DNA of 64,000 nt from assembly GCA_949128115.1 (NCBI GenBank), contig OX421963.1, positions 58,027,306 to 58,091,305 of the forward strand, given 5' to 3'. The notes beneath the pieces are model-generated. The model saw only the letters and a list, made by a program, of their open reading frames with translations. It was not told where the DNA came from and did no database searches. Below are positions 11,683 to 23,626 of the stretch, piece after piece (within the stretch, counting starts at the first letter, position 1; the number at the start of each line of letters is the position of its first letter). The translations under genes and the position numbers were made by a program. Source of the DNA: Anaspis maculata (Eukaryota; Arthropoda; Insecta; Coleoptera; Scraptiidae).

Positions 11683-12174
11683 CTACGTTTCCATGGAGAA
11701 TTGAAATCGATTTGAAAACGGTATCGGGATTGAATACGGAAGTGTTCACATGAGTGGTTCGAACTCGGTATTCAAATCGATTTGAATTCTGTTTACATAT
11801 CTGTCATGTGAGTCTAACCCTAACCTAAAACTATCCCAACCTAACGTATCAAAGAAAGTGCAAATACTCTGCAAACTGCAAGTGTGCAGAAGGCAGAAGT
11901 GCAGACAACAGGTGCAAGTATGAATGCGACCCTCGATGCGACCAGAACAGCGGTTTTACTCATTTCTATGTGTCAGTTTCTGTTTGTTTATGTTTCGATC
12001 CAATCCGATTGGGTTTCCATGAGTAATTTTGATCCGATCCCGATACGATCCCAGAATTTGCCGAATCGACCTTGAAACTCAAATCGATTTGGATACAGTT
12101 CTGCAAGTGTTTACATGCAGTTTTCAATCCCGATACCGTTTTCAAATCGATTTCAATTCTCCATGGAAACGTAG
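11683..12174. mobile_element. 492-bp MITE with about 50-bp terminal inverted repeats
   Basis: The outer arms are near-perfect inverse copies: CTACGTTTCCATGGAGAATT, then GAAATCGATTTGAAAACGG, then TATCGGGATTGAA. TA flanks both sides (11681-11682, 12175-12176). The interior has further diverged inverted blocks around AAATCGATTTG. Non-coding. Confidence 0.85.
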
Positions 12175-12414
12175 TAATTGTTATGAGTGTTGCGAGGGTC
12201 TTGATTAGTCTCCATACGTTCAAGAATAAGCGCAAAGGTTCACTGGTATATTAGAGGCAAATATGCTATGCCAGTGCCCATTTTATTCCGGAAATGAAAC
12301 TTGGAAATTGGCACCAAATGCTGTTTTAATAGGTAGGTACCTATTTCTTGAAAAAAGCATATCTATTGGCAGTCTAAGAGGGGTGAATCGTTCGCAAAAT
12401 TATGTAAATATAAA

Positions 12415-12669
12415 CAGGACCGGCTTCAGGGTGTGACGAGCGAGGCGACAGCTTCGGGCGCCAAACTTTGGGGGGGCGCCTGAGCGCTCTTTATCTCGAA
12501 AAAAATTCTTCTGCGGCGCTTTTTCACTCACAATTTGTGCAATTTTCAATTAGCAACATTACTGTAATCATTTGGAAAAAAATCGCTTGAGATGCTATTT
12601 TTTCATTCATAAAAGAGCGCACCACAGAACTTCGCCTTGGGCGCCAAAAGCTGTATAAAGCCGGCCCTG
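12415..12669. mobile_element. hAT-type MITE with an 8-bp target duplication
   Basis: The 255-bp unit has ends CAGGACCGGCTT and AAGCCGGCCCTG. Identical 8-bp flanks AATATAAA occur at 12407-12414 and 12670-12677. An 8-bp duplication with CAG..CTG ends is the signature of hAT transposases. The interior is non-coding and contains the inverted GGGCGCC blocks. Confidence 0.9.
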
Positions 12670-12939
12670 AATATAAACACCGGATCCTCGGCAAGAGGTT
12701 CTGGGAAAAACCTTCCGAGTAGGTAGGTATACTTATTCGGCCCTCGAAATAAGCTTCCTCTGGAATAGTGATGGCTGTTGCTATCTATACGTATAGGTCT
12801 TCAGAGTAGGTATACCTACCTACGTACATATACCTACTAAGAAAAGAGTTCCCATAATTCCATCGAGGAAAGCTGAAACATTCTAAAAAAGGAGTTCATC
12901 ATGCACTTGGACCGACACCAAACGTTATGAGAGGAAGGT

Positions 12940-13146
12940 ATATCCCATACACTTTCTATTTTCAGTAGGACTTTTTGGAGCAAAAATAAAGTGACAAGCT
13001 CGAGAGCTGGGAGAATACAGCCGATGGCCGCTGATAGTTTCACTCCAAAACTTTGCAGGTGCCATCAGTCGTCGCCGTGGCCCCCCAGCTTCTCACTTTA
13101 TTTTTGCTCCAAAAAGTCCTACTGAAAATAGGAAGTATATGGGATA
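12940..13146. repeat. Hairpin repeat related to 1611-1735
   Basis: The left arm (ATATCCCATACACTTTCTAT, then TTTCAGTAGGACTTTTTGG) and the right arm are inverse copies of about 60 bp. The loop carries GATGGCCGCTGATAG and CTTTGCAGGTGCCATCAG, blocks also found next to the single-arm copy near 1680-1735. It marks a dispersed foldback family. Confidence 0.8.
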
Positions 13147-13201
13147 TAATAATTATGGACCTGCTCAGATTACTTATTTTCGTGTTGAACTTTTTCAGTA
13201 G

Positions 13202-15393
13202 TAGTGGGGTCGGTACACATTAAAAAACGGTACTATACGGCATTTATTGATACAGGAAATCCCTTTCGTATGAGTATTCTACAAGGTCTATCGAACGATA
13301 TTAGAAGGGGAAGCACAAAAGCTTCCCCTTAGGGGGGCCGCAGGGGGCCCTGTCAAGTTGACGGTCCCAGAACTCCTACCAAACCATTTTTCAATTTCGT
13401 TGTATCACTCAAATGGGGTTGATGTGACTCCATTGTGAATCTCGATGGCATTGGTCGCCATGCCTCTTCCATCCTTCATGCTTCAAAAAATAATTTTTTC
13501 GGGAGGTCAGAGCAATCAATTTTTATTTTTTTCTACATACAAAAGGATGCGAAGTTGGCATGTTTTGTATCTTAACCTGTTATTTGGCATTCTCAAAATC
13601 CTATTATGAAGTCAAATTTTCAAATTTTCAATTTTGGGTTGATTGGTAGGCTAAGAAGTAGGTATTTTTCAACATCCAGTTCAGACGTACTTTTTCAAGT
13701 GTTTAACTGGAGGTTATTGAAATCATCATCAGGGGTGGATACACTGAACTATTTTCTAAACATTATGTCGAGAAAACCAATTCGAAACCGCGCTAAGACA
13801 GTACACAAATTACTTTTCTTTCGGTCGGTCGAATTGCGATGCCTACTACGCCCGTCAGGGAGAACGCTGAGCATCGTCAGCCTGAACTGGTATGAAAACA
13901 GCCTAAACAAATTCAAAACTGACTAAAACTCTGAGTGCTGACTCAGAATTAAATGTTGAACCACATAATGAGTGTTTCAGGCAGTTTTGAATTCGTTTAG
14001 GCTATTTTCATACTACACCTTTTCCAGCTGTAGTTTAGAAAACTTCAGATGTATTTGAGAAAATATGAAATGTATTTAAGATTAACCAAATGTAGTTCAG
14101 AAATCGACAATGCATTTTAGAAAACTTAAGATGTACTTAAGAAAATATGAAATGTATTTAAGATTAACGAAATGTATTCGAGATATTACCAAATGTATTT
14201 TAGAAAAAATTAAATGCATTCCAGATCCACGAAGTTCAATGGAGAAATTGCCAATTGTATTTTCGAAAACGGTAGATGTATTTACGATAAGATGAGATGT
14301 ATTTGAGATATTATGAAATGTATTTCAGATTCAGATATTTTGTTTTAGGGTAGAACAGTGTTGAAAAAGCAAACGTTGTTGAGGAAAACGAACTCCAAAT
14401 TCTCAACTACAATTGGCGGTTTCTCACTTACAATTCATGTTTTCTGAACTACATATCCTTATTCTAAAATTCATTTGGTTCTTTCTCAACTACATTTGAA
14501 TATTCAATTATACAACTGGCATATTCTAAACTACATTTCCCAGATCTAAAATACATTTGGCAATTTCTAAACTACATTTCTCATAATTAAAATACATTTG
14601 GCAAATTCTAAACTACATTTCTCATATTTAAAATACAATTGGTGTTTTCTCAAATACATATCGCTAATCTGAAATACATTTGATATTATCGCAAATACAG
14701 TTGGAAATGGTGTAGTTTAGTCTGGCGATGCTCAGCGTTCTCCCTGACGGGCGTAGTAGGCATCGCAATTCGACCGACCGAAAGAAAAATAATTTGTGTA
14801 CTCTCCATGTGCGGTTTAGGATTGATTTCTTCGACATAATGTTTAGAAAATAGTTCAGTCTAACCACCCCTGCGATTATTTCAATAACATCCAGTCGGAC
14901 ATTGAAAAATGTACGTCTGCACTGGATGTTGAAAAATACCTAATTCTTAGCCTACCAATCAGCCCAAAATTGAGAATAAGAAAAACTGACTTCATAACAA
15001 GATTTTGGGAATGCCATATAACAGGTTAAGGCTGAAAAACATGCCACCTTTGCGTCCTCTTGTATATATAAAAAAATAAAAAGTAATTTCTCTGACCTTC
15101 CGAAGAAATTATTTTTCAAAGCATGAAGGATGGGAGAGACATGGCGACCAATGCCATCGAGATTCACAATGGAGTCACATCATCCTCATTTGAGTGATAC
15201 AATGAAATTTAAAGATGGTTTGGTAGGAGTTCTTGGACCGTCAACTTGACAGGGCCCCCCTGCGGCCCCCCTAAGGGGAAGCTTTTGTGCTTCCACTTCT
15301 AATATCGTTCGTTAGGCCTTGTAGAACACTCATGCAGAAGGAATTTTCTGTATCATCAAATGCCGTATAGGAATATGGCTACCAACCCCACTA
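13202..15393. mobile_element. TAG-ended palindromic element A, 2.19 kb, TSD TAG
   Basis: The left end is TAGTGGGGTCGGTA and the right end is TACCAACCCCACTA. The flanks are TAG on both sides (13199-13201, 15394-15396). The arms are about 750 bp each and include a GC hairpin block (13301-13360; inverse at about 15240-15305) and the GTCGCCATG block. Short frames in the two arms (13606-13926 and about 14664-14867) share RNRA..VHKL.FFRSVELRCLLRPSGRTLS, because they are the same sequence on opposite strands. Non-coding. Confidence 0.88.
14030..14710. repeat. Degenerate short tandem repeats in the loop of element A
   Basis: Dozens of units of about 22-26 bp built on GAAATGTATTT(A/G)AGATTA. They run forward in the left half and inverted (AAATACATTTGG...) in the right half. 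The central region is therefore itself a tandem array folded on itself. Confidence 0.8.
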
Positions 15394-15807
15394 TAGGTAA
15401 ATCAGCGACTTCTGTTGGTAATACGCAATTATTCAGTTACAAAAAGGGCAATATTGGATATTATTGGCATATCTAAAGAAATGACTTCTTTGCCGAAAAA
15501 ATGCTTTTCAATACTGGATGGCTTTTATCGAAAGTTACCAACTTCGGATTTTAGGGGACTTTTTATAGGCCATTCATGAGCCATGCATGACCATCAAAGA
15601 AATGTGTGTACAAAATTTTTTCCAAGTTGATACGATTCCTTGAACATAATGACTGGACTACTAAATAGATGAACTGTCAGGATTGAGATTTCAATTGAAT
15701 CAAGCAGTTCAAGTTGATCCAGTGCCGTGTTGGCCTGCCTGACTTGAGTCGAGCCTATTCGGTTCTGATCTTGAAGAAGGGATTATACGTATCTCTCCTT
15801 CCTGTTG
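15394..15807. other. No gene recognised
   Basis: A 414-bp gap between two TAG-ended palindrome arms, with mixed composition. No supported coding or repeat match is seen. Confidence 0.45.
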
Positions 15808-16330
15808 TAGTGGGAGCGGTACGCAAAAGCATACCGCATTTTGGAGTGCAGTAACGAGATTTTGCATGGCCGTACTTTATACCGAGACAAGCGATTTGAC
15901 CCGCAGCACTCGATATTTTGTCCCTTAGGGGGCCAATGGGGGCCCTCCAAATTTTCAAGATGCAAGAACTTTCACAAAAGGATCATTGAGTATCGTTATG
16001 TATGTCATAAGTGAAGCTTACGGGTCTATTGAAAATGTTTTCATCAAATGTCGTCGTGTCCGATTCATTCCTCAAGTTTGAAAAAAAAAATCTTTCGCAG
16101 AGAGGTCAAAAAAACTGTTTTTATTTTTTCTGCTGTGCAAGGAAACGATAAATTCATATGTTTTGTTGCGTTCCCAACTAAATCGCGTTCTGTAAGCCCA
16201 AATATGAAAACATTTTTTTCGCAATATCGTTTTCCCAAGAAGAGGTGACCTCTTCAGTACACTTTTTTCAACAGCATGTTTTTCAATGTTCCTAGTGGAA
16301 AAGACAGTCAATTTTCGCAGATATGAGAAG
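15808..16330. repeat. Left arm of TAG-ended palindrome B
   Basis: Starts TAGTGGGAGCGGTAC, preceded by TTG. About 520 bp match the inverse of 33155-33490 plus 35085-35280. This includes the GC block (15923-15950), the box AAGATGCAAGAACTTTCAC, the AAGTGAAGCTTACGGG block and ATTCATATGTTTTGTTGCG. It ends in similarity near 16330. See the 15808-35280 finding. Confidence 0.82.
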
Positions 16331-16382
16331 CTTGAACTCTTTTCTTAGTAATTTCCATGCAACATGGCTTCAAAACACACAA

Positions 16383-16730
16383 GAGAGCCCTAAAACTTTT
16401 TTGTTCTGCTGGGCCGTCAAATTTTTGGCATGTTGATTTTGTAGTAGGGGAGACGCGCAAATAAATAAGATCTAGTCTAGGCGAATAAGTTCTACCGGAA
16501 AATCATATACTCGGAAAATATACCTACTTACGCCTAACGACTCAGCGTTTTGTTGTAGGTACTGCAATAAAACACGGCATGGAAGAATATTTTCTGTTGA
16601 AAACAAATCGCCTGCGCCTGCAGCCTGGATTGAATACTGGTCCGCGTCTCTCCTACTATAAAATCAAAATATCGTAAGTTGGACGGCCCAGCAGAAAAAA
16701 AAAAGTTGGCCTCCCTTGGGCGTTTTAGAG
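16383..16730. repeat. Inverted repeat, about 85-bp arms
   Basis: The left arm (AGCCCTAAAACTTTTTTGTT, then CTGCTGGGCCGTC) returns inverted at 16640-16730 (GACGGCCCAGCAG, then GGGCGTTTTAGAG). The loop is about 170 bp. It lies at the inner edge of palindrome B's left arm. Non-coding. Confidence 0.7.
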
Positions 16731-17859
16731 TCATGTTGCTTTGCAACTACCAGAAAGAGAGTTCGAGGTGTAACTCTTCATGCCCTAAGCCCGCCTAATT
16801 ATTCAAATTCAAATACTTACTTCCCGCTCATTTGAATTCTCATACTCGGATTGGCCCGCGCTGTCGTCTAGTAGAAGGCAAAGAACCCCACGCTGATAGT
16901 TCGATTTGACGTAGCTTAATATTACACTTGTAAGAATAGAAATGAAACCAGAGAGATACCTTTCATGAGCGCTTTATTCAAGTTCAGTCATTGAACGAGA
17001 ATTGCCATTGAATTCGGTAAATTTGCATGTCCTTTCAGTGAGTGACTTGATGCAATATTTGTTTACAGAAAGTGGGGTCGTGTTCGTACTTCCATCACTT
17101 TTTGTTCAGTTTGATTTATGTTTGTGTTAGAGTAGGGTTAATTAAACCTCGTAATGAGAACAGATTTGTTGAAAGGACGTTCCAGGTCACCTGTAAAACG
17201 CCAGCCTCTTTTGGGACTCGTCGTCAACTCTTGACATAGTTATTTGGCAATTGCCCAGTATTTTGAAACCTGTAAGCAACGTCATCCTTACCCAGTAACC
17301 TGTAAGTAAGGACCAGGGTCTACGCACTCCCCGTAAAACTGCCGTGGTAACGTTTTCGAGAGGTTGGCGCCTGGGGTTGAGCCCCCTGCCTGCCTCCCAG
17401 GTGGCGCCAGCGTCACTCTTCCCGCCCCTGATTGGTGATCTTTCTCGGCTCGACCGATTCATATCTTAAGTCCCGAGACCCCCCGATTCGGCCCTCCAAA
17501 ATCGGAATTTGCAGCGGGGTAGGGCAGGGTTTCGCGCAGTGGCTGTGGGATTGCCTAAGCAACGAATTATAAACAAATTTTTCGTTTGCCTCATTTTCTA
17601 GCGTTCTCCTTGAAGCCACCCGCATTTGGCAGGCCGAAAATAATCCGGAGGAAAATAATTCAAAGCCGTGAAATCGAGGTATGAGAATGTGAATATTCAG
17701 AGTCAAGGCATCATTAAAAGATGTCGCTAGCTATTTAATTCATTCGTGTAAATCCAGCGAAGCTCTATAACATAATTTACTGGCCCCTCATCGACATTTC
17801 CACAACCGCTCCTGCATAACGTCCGACGAAATGGTGAATTGGTGCATATGAAGTAAACC
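16731..17859. other. No gene recognised
   Basis: Mixed sequence; GC content rises after 17180. Minus-strand frames of 91 and 97 codons (17187-17462, 17413-17706) lack recognisable domains. The Arg/Gly/Pro-rich composition simply follows the GC-rich base content. Confidence 0.4.
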
Positions 17860-18730
17860 ACCCGCACATCGAACCAACTAGTTGCTGCCGTACTCCTGCT
17901 GTGTTGACACGCCGTGCCTACTGCCTCCGCCCGCTGCCCGTCACCATCCGATTCACACGTGTTAGCACCGCCGGTCGCATTCTCCAGCGGCTTCTCGGAT
18001 TACCTGAGCTGTCTATACGCCGTTCGCGGTCGTTTTGGATGCAATATAAGATTCCGAATTGCTGGGAATGGAGGATATCGCCGGAGATTGACCGTGGTAC
18101 CTGGACCAATCCTCCTGGGCTGCCGTCCGCTGCCGAGTGCTTCCGCGGGCCTGTTAGCGAAGAGTTTTAGTCCCCTTCGAGGAAGCTGAGTTAGAACCCG
18201 TTTATGTTGCGTCGCGACCCTCCTAGAGGCCGAAGCGTCGAAGCCCCAATGATGAGCCCCAGCCCACTTGGAAAATGACGAGTCGATTTCCCCCGGCTGA
18301 TGTGTCTCAAAGGCCCCCTGGAGCAAGTCGAGTTGGAACCCTTCGGAGACGTGTTTTGGTCCCCTTGGGGGCACGCTGAGTCAAGAACCCTCCATGTTGA
18401 GTTTTGACCCTCCGAGAGACTGATGAGTTGCTTCCCCCGTTGAGTTGCAACCCGTCTCTAGGATGTCGTGTCAGAGCCCTTGGACGTTGAGTCTTGATCC
18501 GCCTCCAGGTGTCGAGTCAGAGCCCTCCGGCGACGAGTTCCAGCCCTTCTCCAGGTCGATGTGCCAAGGCCCTTCCGGTGTTGAGTTTCGACCCTTTTCC
18601 AAGTCGTAGAGTTGGGACCCGTTGACGAAGTGTTTCGAACCCCCTCCAGGATGCTGAGTCGCGTTCCCTCCACGATGAGTTCTAGCCCACCTCGAGGATG
18701 TCGAGTTAAAACCCCTAAATGAACCAGGCC
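17860..18730. repeat. GC-rich block with degenerate 40-45 bp tandem units
   Basis: From about 18170 to 18710 the sequence is built of variants of GTTGAGTT(T)CGACCC.. and ..CCAGG(A)TGTCGAGTCAGAGCCCT, roughly 14 units. GC is far above the surrounding sequence and CpG is frequent. It produces overlapping frames (for example minus-strand 18000-18374 and 18458-18673) with repeated (T/S)TW(R/K)R(A/V)(G/E)T. I do not call these genes. Confidence 0.65.
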
Positions 18731-19149
18731 CGATAGAAATGAGGTCTCTCGTTTCGGTATCTCGTGTGGCGGAGTGATGACCTCGACGAGCGGGAGGTTA
18801 GTCTTGGTGAGTTGGGATAGTTGCTTACGGTTAGGCTTTGTCGGAAAAATGTATGATGGGGCTCACGCGTGCGTTCTGAATCTGCCTGCACGTGCTGGTA
18901 TCTGCGCTACTGTCTGCCGTCAGGTACAGCCACTGGCAAGCCTCGTCCTTTGATGAATACCTTCATAGAAAGGTATTCGCGCTCTTGGGCCCTCTGGACT
19001 TGGCTTTGTGACTGCGGTACTCAGAGCACCGGACCTAGTGGGTTAGATCTGGAAACTCGCGGGTGAACTTCCTCTGCGTTTCTGAAGCTCCTAGTTATTC
19101 GGAAAATGTAAATTTTGAGAACTACGGGAAAAATCAAGTAATTGAAATA

Positions 19150-20530
19150 AAATAGAATCGCGTTGAGATCGGGGTTCGGACCCTGCCGTAGAGTCGTAAT
19201 TGTTGATCGGATTGATGGACACCCCCCCCCCCCCCCCCTCCCCTTCTTGAAACTAATGATTTTGTTTTAGCGCCACGACAGTTCCGGATATTTCCATATA
19301 GAGCTTGTTACGGGAATGAAGACGTTCTTATTCGAAAGTGATGAATTCAAGCCGGTACCCAACGACGCCACCGTTCAGATAGGGACTTTGTAAAAATGAA
19401 TTGTTATTAGGGCTCGATCAGGAATAGTGTAGACGACGATTATTTCGCGTTAGGGCAAAGATTATTTCAACACCTCTCCGCGTCGGCTTTTCGGCGAACA
19501 CCCTGTATAGTCATTTCTCTGCGTTTTGTTTCTCCTGGCTGCGGCCTTCTCTCACAAATTGCTAAACAACAACGAACTAGCGCGTATACGGGGTGTGCTC
19601 AAAACGTTCTCCAAATTAAATTTGTACCTTGACTAGAGTAATTGTTTCGCGCTCACCATCGGTTTGAAAGTTTTTGGAAGGGCGAAATTTGGTTCAACAT
19701 TTCCGGTTATAGACACGTGCGACCGCGGGAATCTTTCTAAGCGTTGGGGGCGACTCACGGTGAAAAAAGGGAATAGGCCCCCACAAAGGTAGCCATATCC
19801 AATCCTTTCCAAACGGGCAAAAGAGACCATGGCCCAAAAAGAAGCAACAGCCTTTGAAAAGAATGCCACAATTAGGTGGGCTACCATACACACACCGGCC
19901 CACAAATCTTGGATAGCACTCGTGGTCGAAGTCACTCTTCTCTTTGCAGTGTCCAGAAGCCGGGCCTAACCCTAACATAACCTCTAACACTAACATAAAT
20001 GTTGGATCTGATTTAATCACAAAAAGAACTTTGAACCGCGAAAACCAGCCAGAATTAAATGTCGGTCAAGGTGTAGAGTCAGGTGTTCGTCGGAGGGTTG
20101 GGGTGTTGGGACGTCTGAAATAATTAGGGGAAAGTTATCTCTTCGGGAATAGGTTAGATCTTTTAGATAATTTAGCCTGCGCTGTGATGGTAGGACTAGG
20201 AATAGGAGCGAGCCATTATTTAAACATTTTGAATTGTACATAGAGGTCAATAGATTGCTGTTGTGTTAAAATTTCAACTGTGTCTTATTGCGTTCAAACT
20301 CGTAGTCAGACCTGTCTCAACAATCTCGAGAACTCTATAATCGAACAACAAGAAGAGAGGCACAACGGGATGTCGTCCTGATACTAGATGATCATCGGCC
20401 AAGCGGTTCCAAAAGCGGGAAAAATGATTTAATTCAAATAAGTTGAATTAAATGCCAGTATAATGGGTTGCCTACCCATCCAGGGGTACAAGACGAAAGC
20501 TGGGGTCGTTTCATCCTTTTGAACAAAAAT
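19150..20530 (-). repeat. Dispersed non-coding repeat R, copy 1
   Basis: Reading on the minus strand, this matches 44985-47640 in order. Shared blocks are CCTGGATGGGTAGGCAACCC, then TTTTTCCCGCTTTTGGAAC, then GATGATCATCTAGTATCAG, then CACCTTGACC.ACATTTAA, then GGTTATGTTAGGGTTAGGCC, then AAAGGATTGGATATGGCT and GACTCTACGG.AGGGTCCGA. No long frame is shared. A poly-C run (19222-19238) replaces GGAAGGAGGCGAGG of copy 2. Confidence 0.82.
19222..19238. repeat. Poly-C tract, 17 bases
   Basis: Run of 17 C followed by T and five more C. Its length is probably polymorphic or prone to assembly error. Confidence 0.9.
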
Positions 20531-20960
20531 ATTAGTTATTATAGCAAGTTTAGTGTCCATGCAAAATATTCTGTGGATTAGTGTTGGATATTGATGGTGT
20601 GGCAGTATTCGAAGTAGTCTTTGTGCAACGTTTTATTCAACAAGCTCTGGATTTCCTGAGGACCCCTCGCCCGGTGCGCACATCCCCCATCAACCCCTCA
20701 AGTCAAGCTAGGACATCCGGAGCCGGTTTTGAACTCAGCTGCTTCCAGTTCCCATCACCTGCGCATCTTCGACCCTGCTTGTGAAAATTGGAGTTCATCT
20801 CAAAAGTGTTTGTCTCCGCCTGGACAATTTAGTGAACCTCATTGTTGCGTCCGTTACAGAATAATTTTATTTGTATACATTTTCTTAATAAATGTTCGAT
20901 TTTTACGTATATCTGGTCTTTCAACCGTCCACAAAACGGGAAAAAAGTGTTGTAGAAGCA

Positions 20961-21042
20961 TTTTTGCTCTACTTCGTTTGTGCAAGGAGTTGCTAGGGGA
21001 GTTTCCTTAGCAACTCCTAGCACAAACGGAGCAAGAGCAAAA
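20961..21042. repeat. Perfect-looking hairpin, about 35-bp stem
   Basis: TTTTTGCTCTACTTCGTTTG and GTGCAAGGAGTTGCTA return inverted as TAGCAACTCCTAGCACAAA and CGGAGCAAGAGCAAAA, with a loop of about 12 bases. It directly abuts the TAG-ended element at 21043. Confidence 0.8.
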
Positions 21043-23623
21043 TAGCCCAGGCTTTTTAGCATTTAACATGAAACAAATTAATCCACGTGCAATCTTCACG
21101 GTATCGGACCCACTTAACCTTACTAAACAACATACTAAAAGTCCCCAACTTTCCTCCGTGTGCGTCATAATTTTTGAGGGAGGGGGTCAAAATTTTCATT
21201 AAAAAAATTCTAGGACAAGAGTAATCTAGTCATTGGCTTCAAATTTATTATATTTGGATACAGTGGGTTATAAGTGAAACTTATTGACAAACTAGATGTC
21301 TATGGTTTCCGTGAGGGGAGCTCGGGAGGGGGGCAATTGGTGACCTATGCAAGAAATTTGGTTTTCAATAATATTGAGACAATACTGGCATGTTGGGTAT
21401 CGTTTCTCACTAAATCTGACCTTGCAAATCCGATTATGACATTTAAATTCTGTTTAAAAAATCTTTTGAGCAATTTTTGGCAGAAAAACGTGATTTTGGG
21501 ACCAAAATAAAGCCGGTTTTTCAATTTGGGTTATTTTTGCGTTTGATGCATTAATCATTTGAATTCAAGATTGGGTGAATTATATGGACTTTTCTGCATA
21601 AGACTATCACATCATAAACGCGACGTAAGTGGTTACAAGGTGAGAAAAATAATTTATTGAAAAAAATGTCGAAGTCCTAAATATCACTCAAAAATATCTC
21701 CGCGCAGTTGAAAAAAATGTATTGTAGCTGTAATATGGCTTTGATTTCATCTTTCAAGGTTTCTTCTTGTAGCCAAAACAATTCTCTAGCTTCCGAAAAA
21801 AGAACACTCTACATTAAAATAATAATAATATAACAATAGCAACTTTCCCGCAAGTATAGCCACATTTTTCAGTTTCAAGCTGGCTTACACCGCACATCAA
21901 ACCAACTCGATTTTATAGTATTCAAGAAATGATAATTATGTCGAATGCCTGATGTAAATGCGTGAAATAGTTGCAGTTATCCATCCTATTCGAAATTTTG
22001 AACATTGATGTATTCAACGTGAAAATATCGTAAATTAAAAATCCACAATTTTCAAGAGCAAATCATCATTTTTTTCAAATCAAAAATGCTCACAATCTCT
22101 CCAAAACAGAGCTTCAACATTGTATTTACATATCAATGATGTATTGGAAGTCTAGCACAGCACATGAAGATTTTTATAGCCATGCTCTGCAAAAAATATC
22201 GAATAATTATTATTATAATCTCAAGTTCACTAGTAGTCAAAAAAAAAACATCTAGCTTACCATCCGTACTCTTAGCTTATTTGGTCCAATATATTAGTTT
22301 CGTTAAAACTCGTCTGTTGATTTCCAAACAATAAATCGATAGTTACCTCGAATACCTACCGAAAGTACCTATACCCATCTAAAATAATAGCTAAGTTACC
22401 TAGCACCTAAAGGGACTAAATACATAAGTTTATAAAAATAACAGATCGTCCTTAGGGTCATACTCAACAAGGTGGGGTAGACTCTCACATGTTGTGCCCC
22501 TACAAAACTTACTTACACATCTGCGAACAAGACAAGAAAGATCGCCTGCATCTATATTTTAGACAGCAGTTCTTCTTGCAGTTGCAAGACACTATCTTCA
22601 AAAGAGTCTCCGGAGCTGGAGGAAGATGCGTCTTGACCAACTACACGTGGGTGCTCCCGCGTAGCCCACCGTGTTGTTTGTTTGCACCTAGAGTACCTTA
22701 GCTATTATTATCTAGCGAAAACCAGAGGTTAATCCGAGGTCTAGGAGCCGCGATATTGCGTGAAATGACAGACACACAGACGGACGGACGGACGAATAAT
22801 GAAATAAAATATCTTTTTTGTTTGGCTATGAAGAGTACCTAAGCTATCATCTAGCAAAAACCCAAGCGCAATCCAAACTTTAGTAGCTGAGATATTGCCG
22901 GACACTGCAGACGGCAATAACAAGAACAAACTATAAAAACATGATGCACAAAGGGGAAAATTGAGAAACTGTACCTAGTACCTACTCATACGAGTACTAC
23001 CAGACCACATTCAGTCAGTACGATGCTGTGCATATTGAACGTAGAATCAATTATTACAGATCAAAGTCTAGGTTAATAATGTTGAAGTGATTTTCCCCAT
23101 ATAATGCGTTTGACGTAACTTCATAGAATCCTTATTGGAATTGCTGGACAATTCACAATGGAGCTAAAAGATACGTCATTTTGAAGCTAAAACTGTAGGG
23201 AATCTACTGCATATAATAATACCAAGTGATATTAAGTGGTCGATGCAAAAGTAAAATGTTAACTGGAGCATAAGAAAAAAAAAACACAAAAAAAGTGTCA
23301 TTATCAAGAAATTAGGACTGTTGGTGTCAAATTTTGAACAAAAGCTATCCCATACCATTCACATTGATTCATTATCTTTCATTTAGGACCAAGATGAGAG
23401 ACATCGATTGGGTGGTTGAGAACTAGGAGCGATTTTAATCGGGAAGTGCATTTTGAGGTGTCTTCATCTTTGCCTGTCAAAAAATCAATGACGCACACGG
23501 GGGAAAGTTGGGGACTTTTTGTATGTTATACAGCAAAGTCTAGTGAACCCAAAACTGAAGAGATTGACCGTGTTTTAATTTGTTTCATGTTTTGCCGTTT
23601 TTTCGACTAAAAAGCCTGGGCTA
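21043..23623. mobile_element. TAG-ended palindromic element C, 2.58 kb, TSD AAA
   Basis: Left end TAGCCCAGGCTTTTTAG; right end reads back as the same 17 bases. Flanks are AAA on both sides (21040-21042, 23624-23626). The arms share TTAACATGAAACAAATTAA-like, ACATACTAAAAGTCCCCAAC and CCGTGTGCGTCAT blocks (right arm at about 23480-23600). The interior holds a (GGAC)n run with AGACGGACGGACGG at about 22770. The ACATACTAAAAGTCC block is shared with the element at 37512. Confidence 0.85.
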
Positions 23624-23626
23624 AAA

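Noticed and set aside
13202..15393. Classical CACTA (En/Spm) transposon
   Set aside because: The ends read TAGTG...CACTA from the outside, the reverse of the CACTA...TAGTG order of that superfamily. Only the 3-bp duplication agrees.
15389..15812. 424-bp CACTA...TAGTG unit between two palindromes
   Set aside because: These bases are the outer ends of the neighbouring palindromes. There are no further inverted subterminal repeats.
17187..17706. Overlapping minus-strand frames of 91 and 97 codons
   Set aside because: Two mutually overlapping frames without domains; composition follows base content.
18000..18374. 124-codon minus-strand frame in the GC-rich block
   Set aside because: GC-rich repeats have few stops in any frame. 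Overlapping frames on both strands and no domain argue against a gene.
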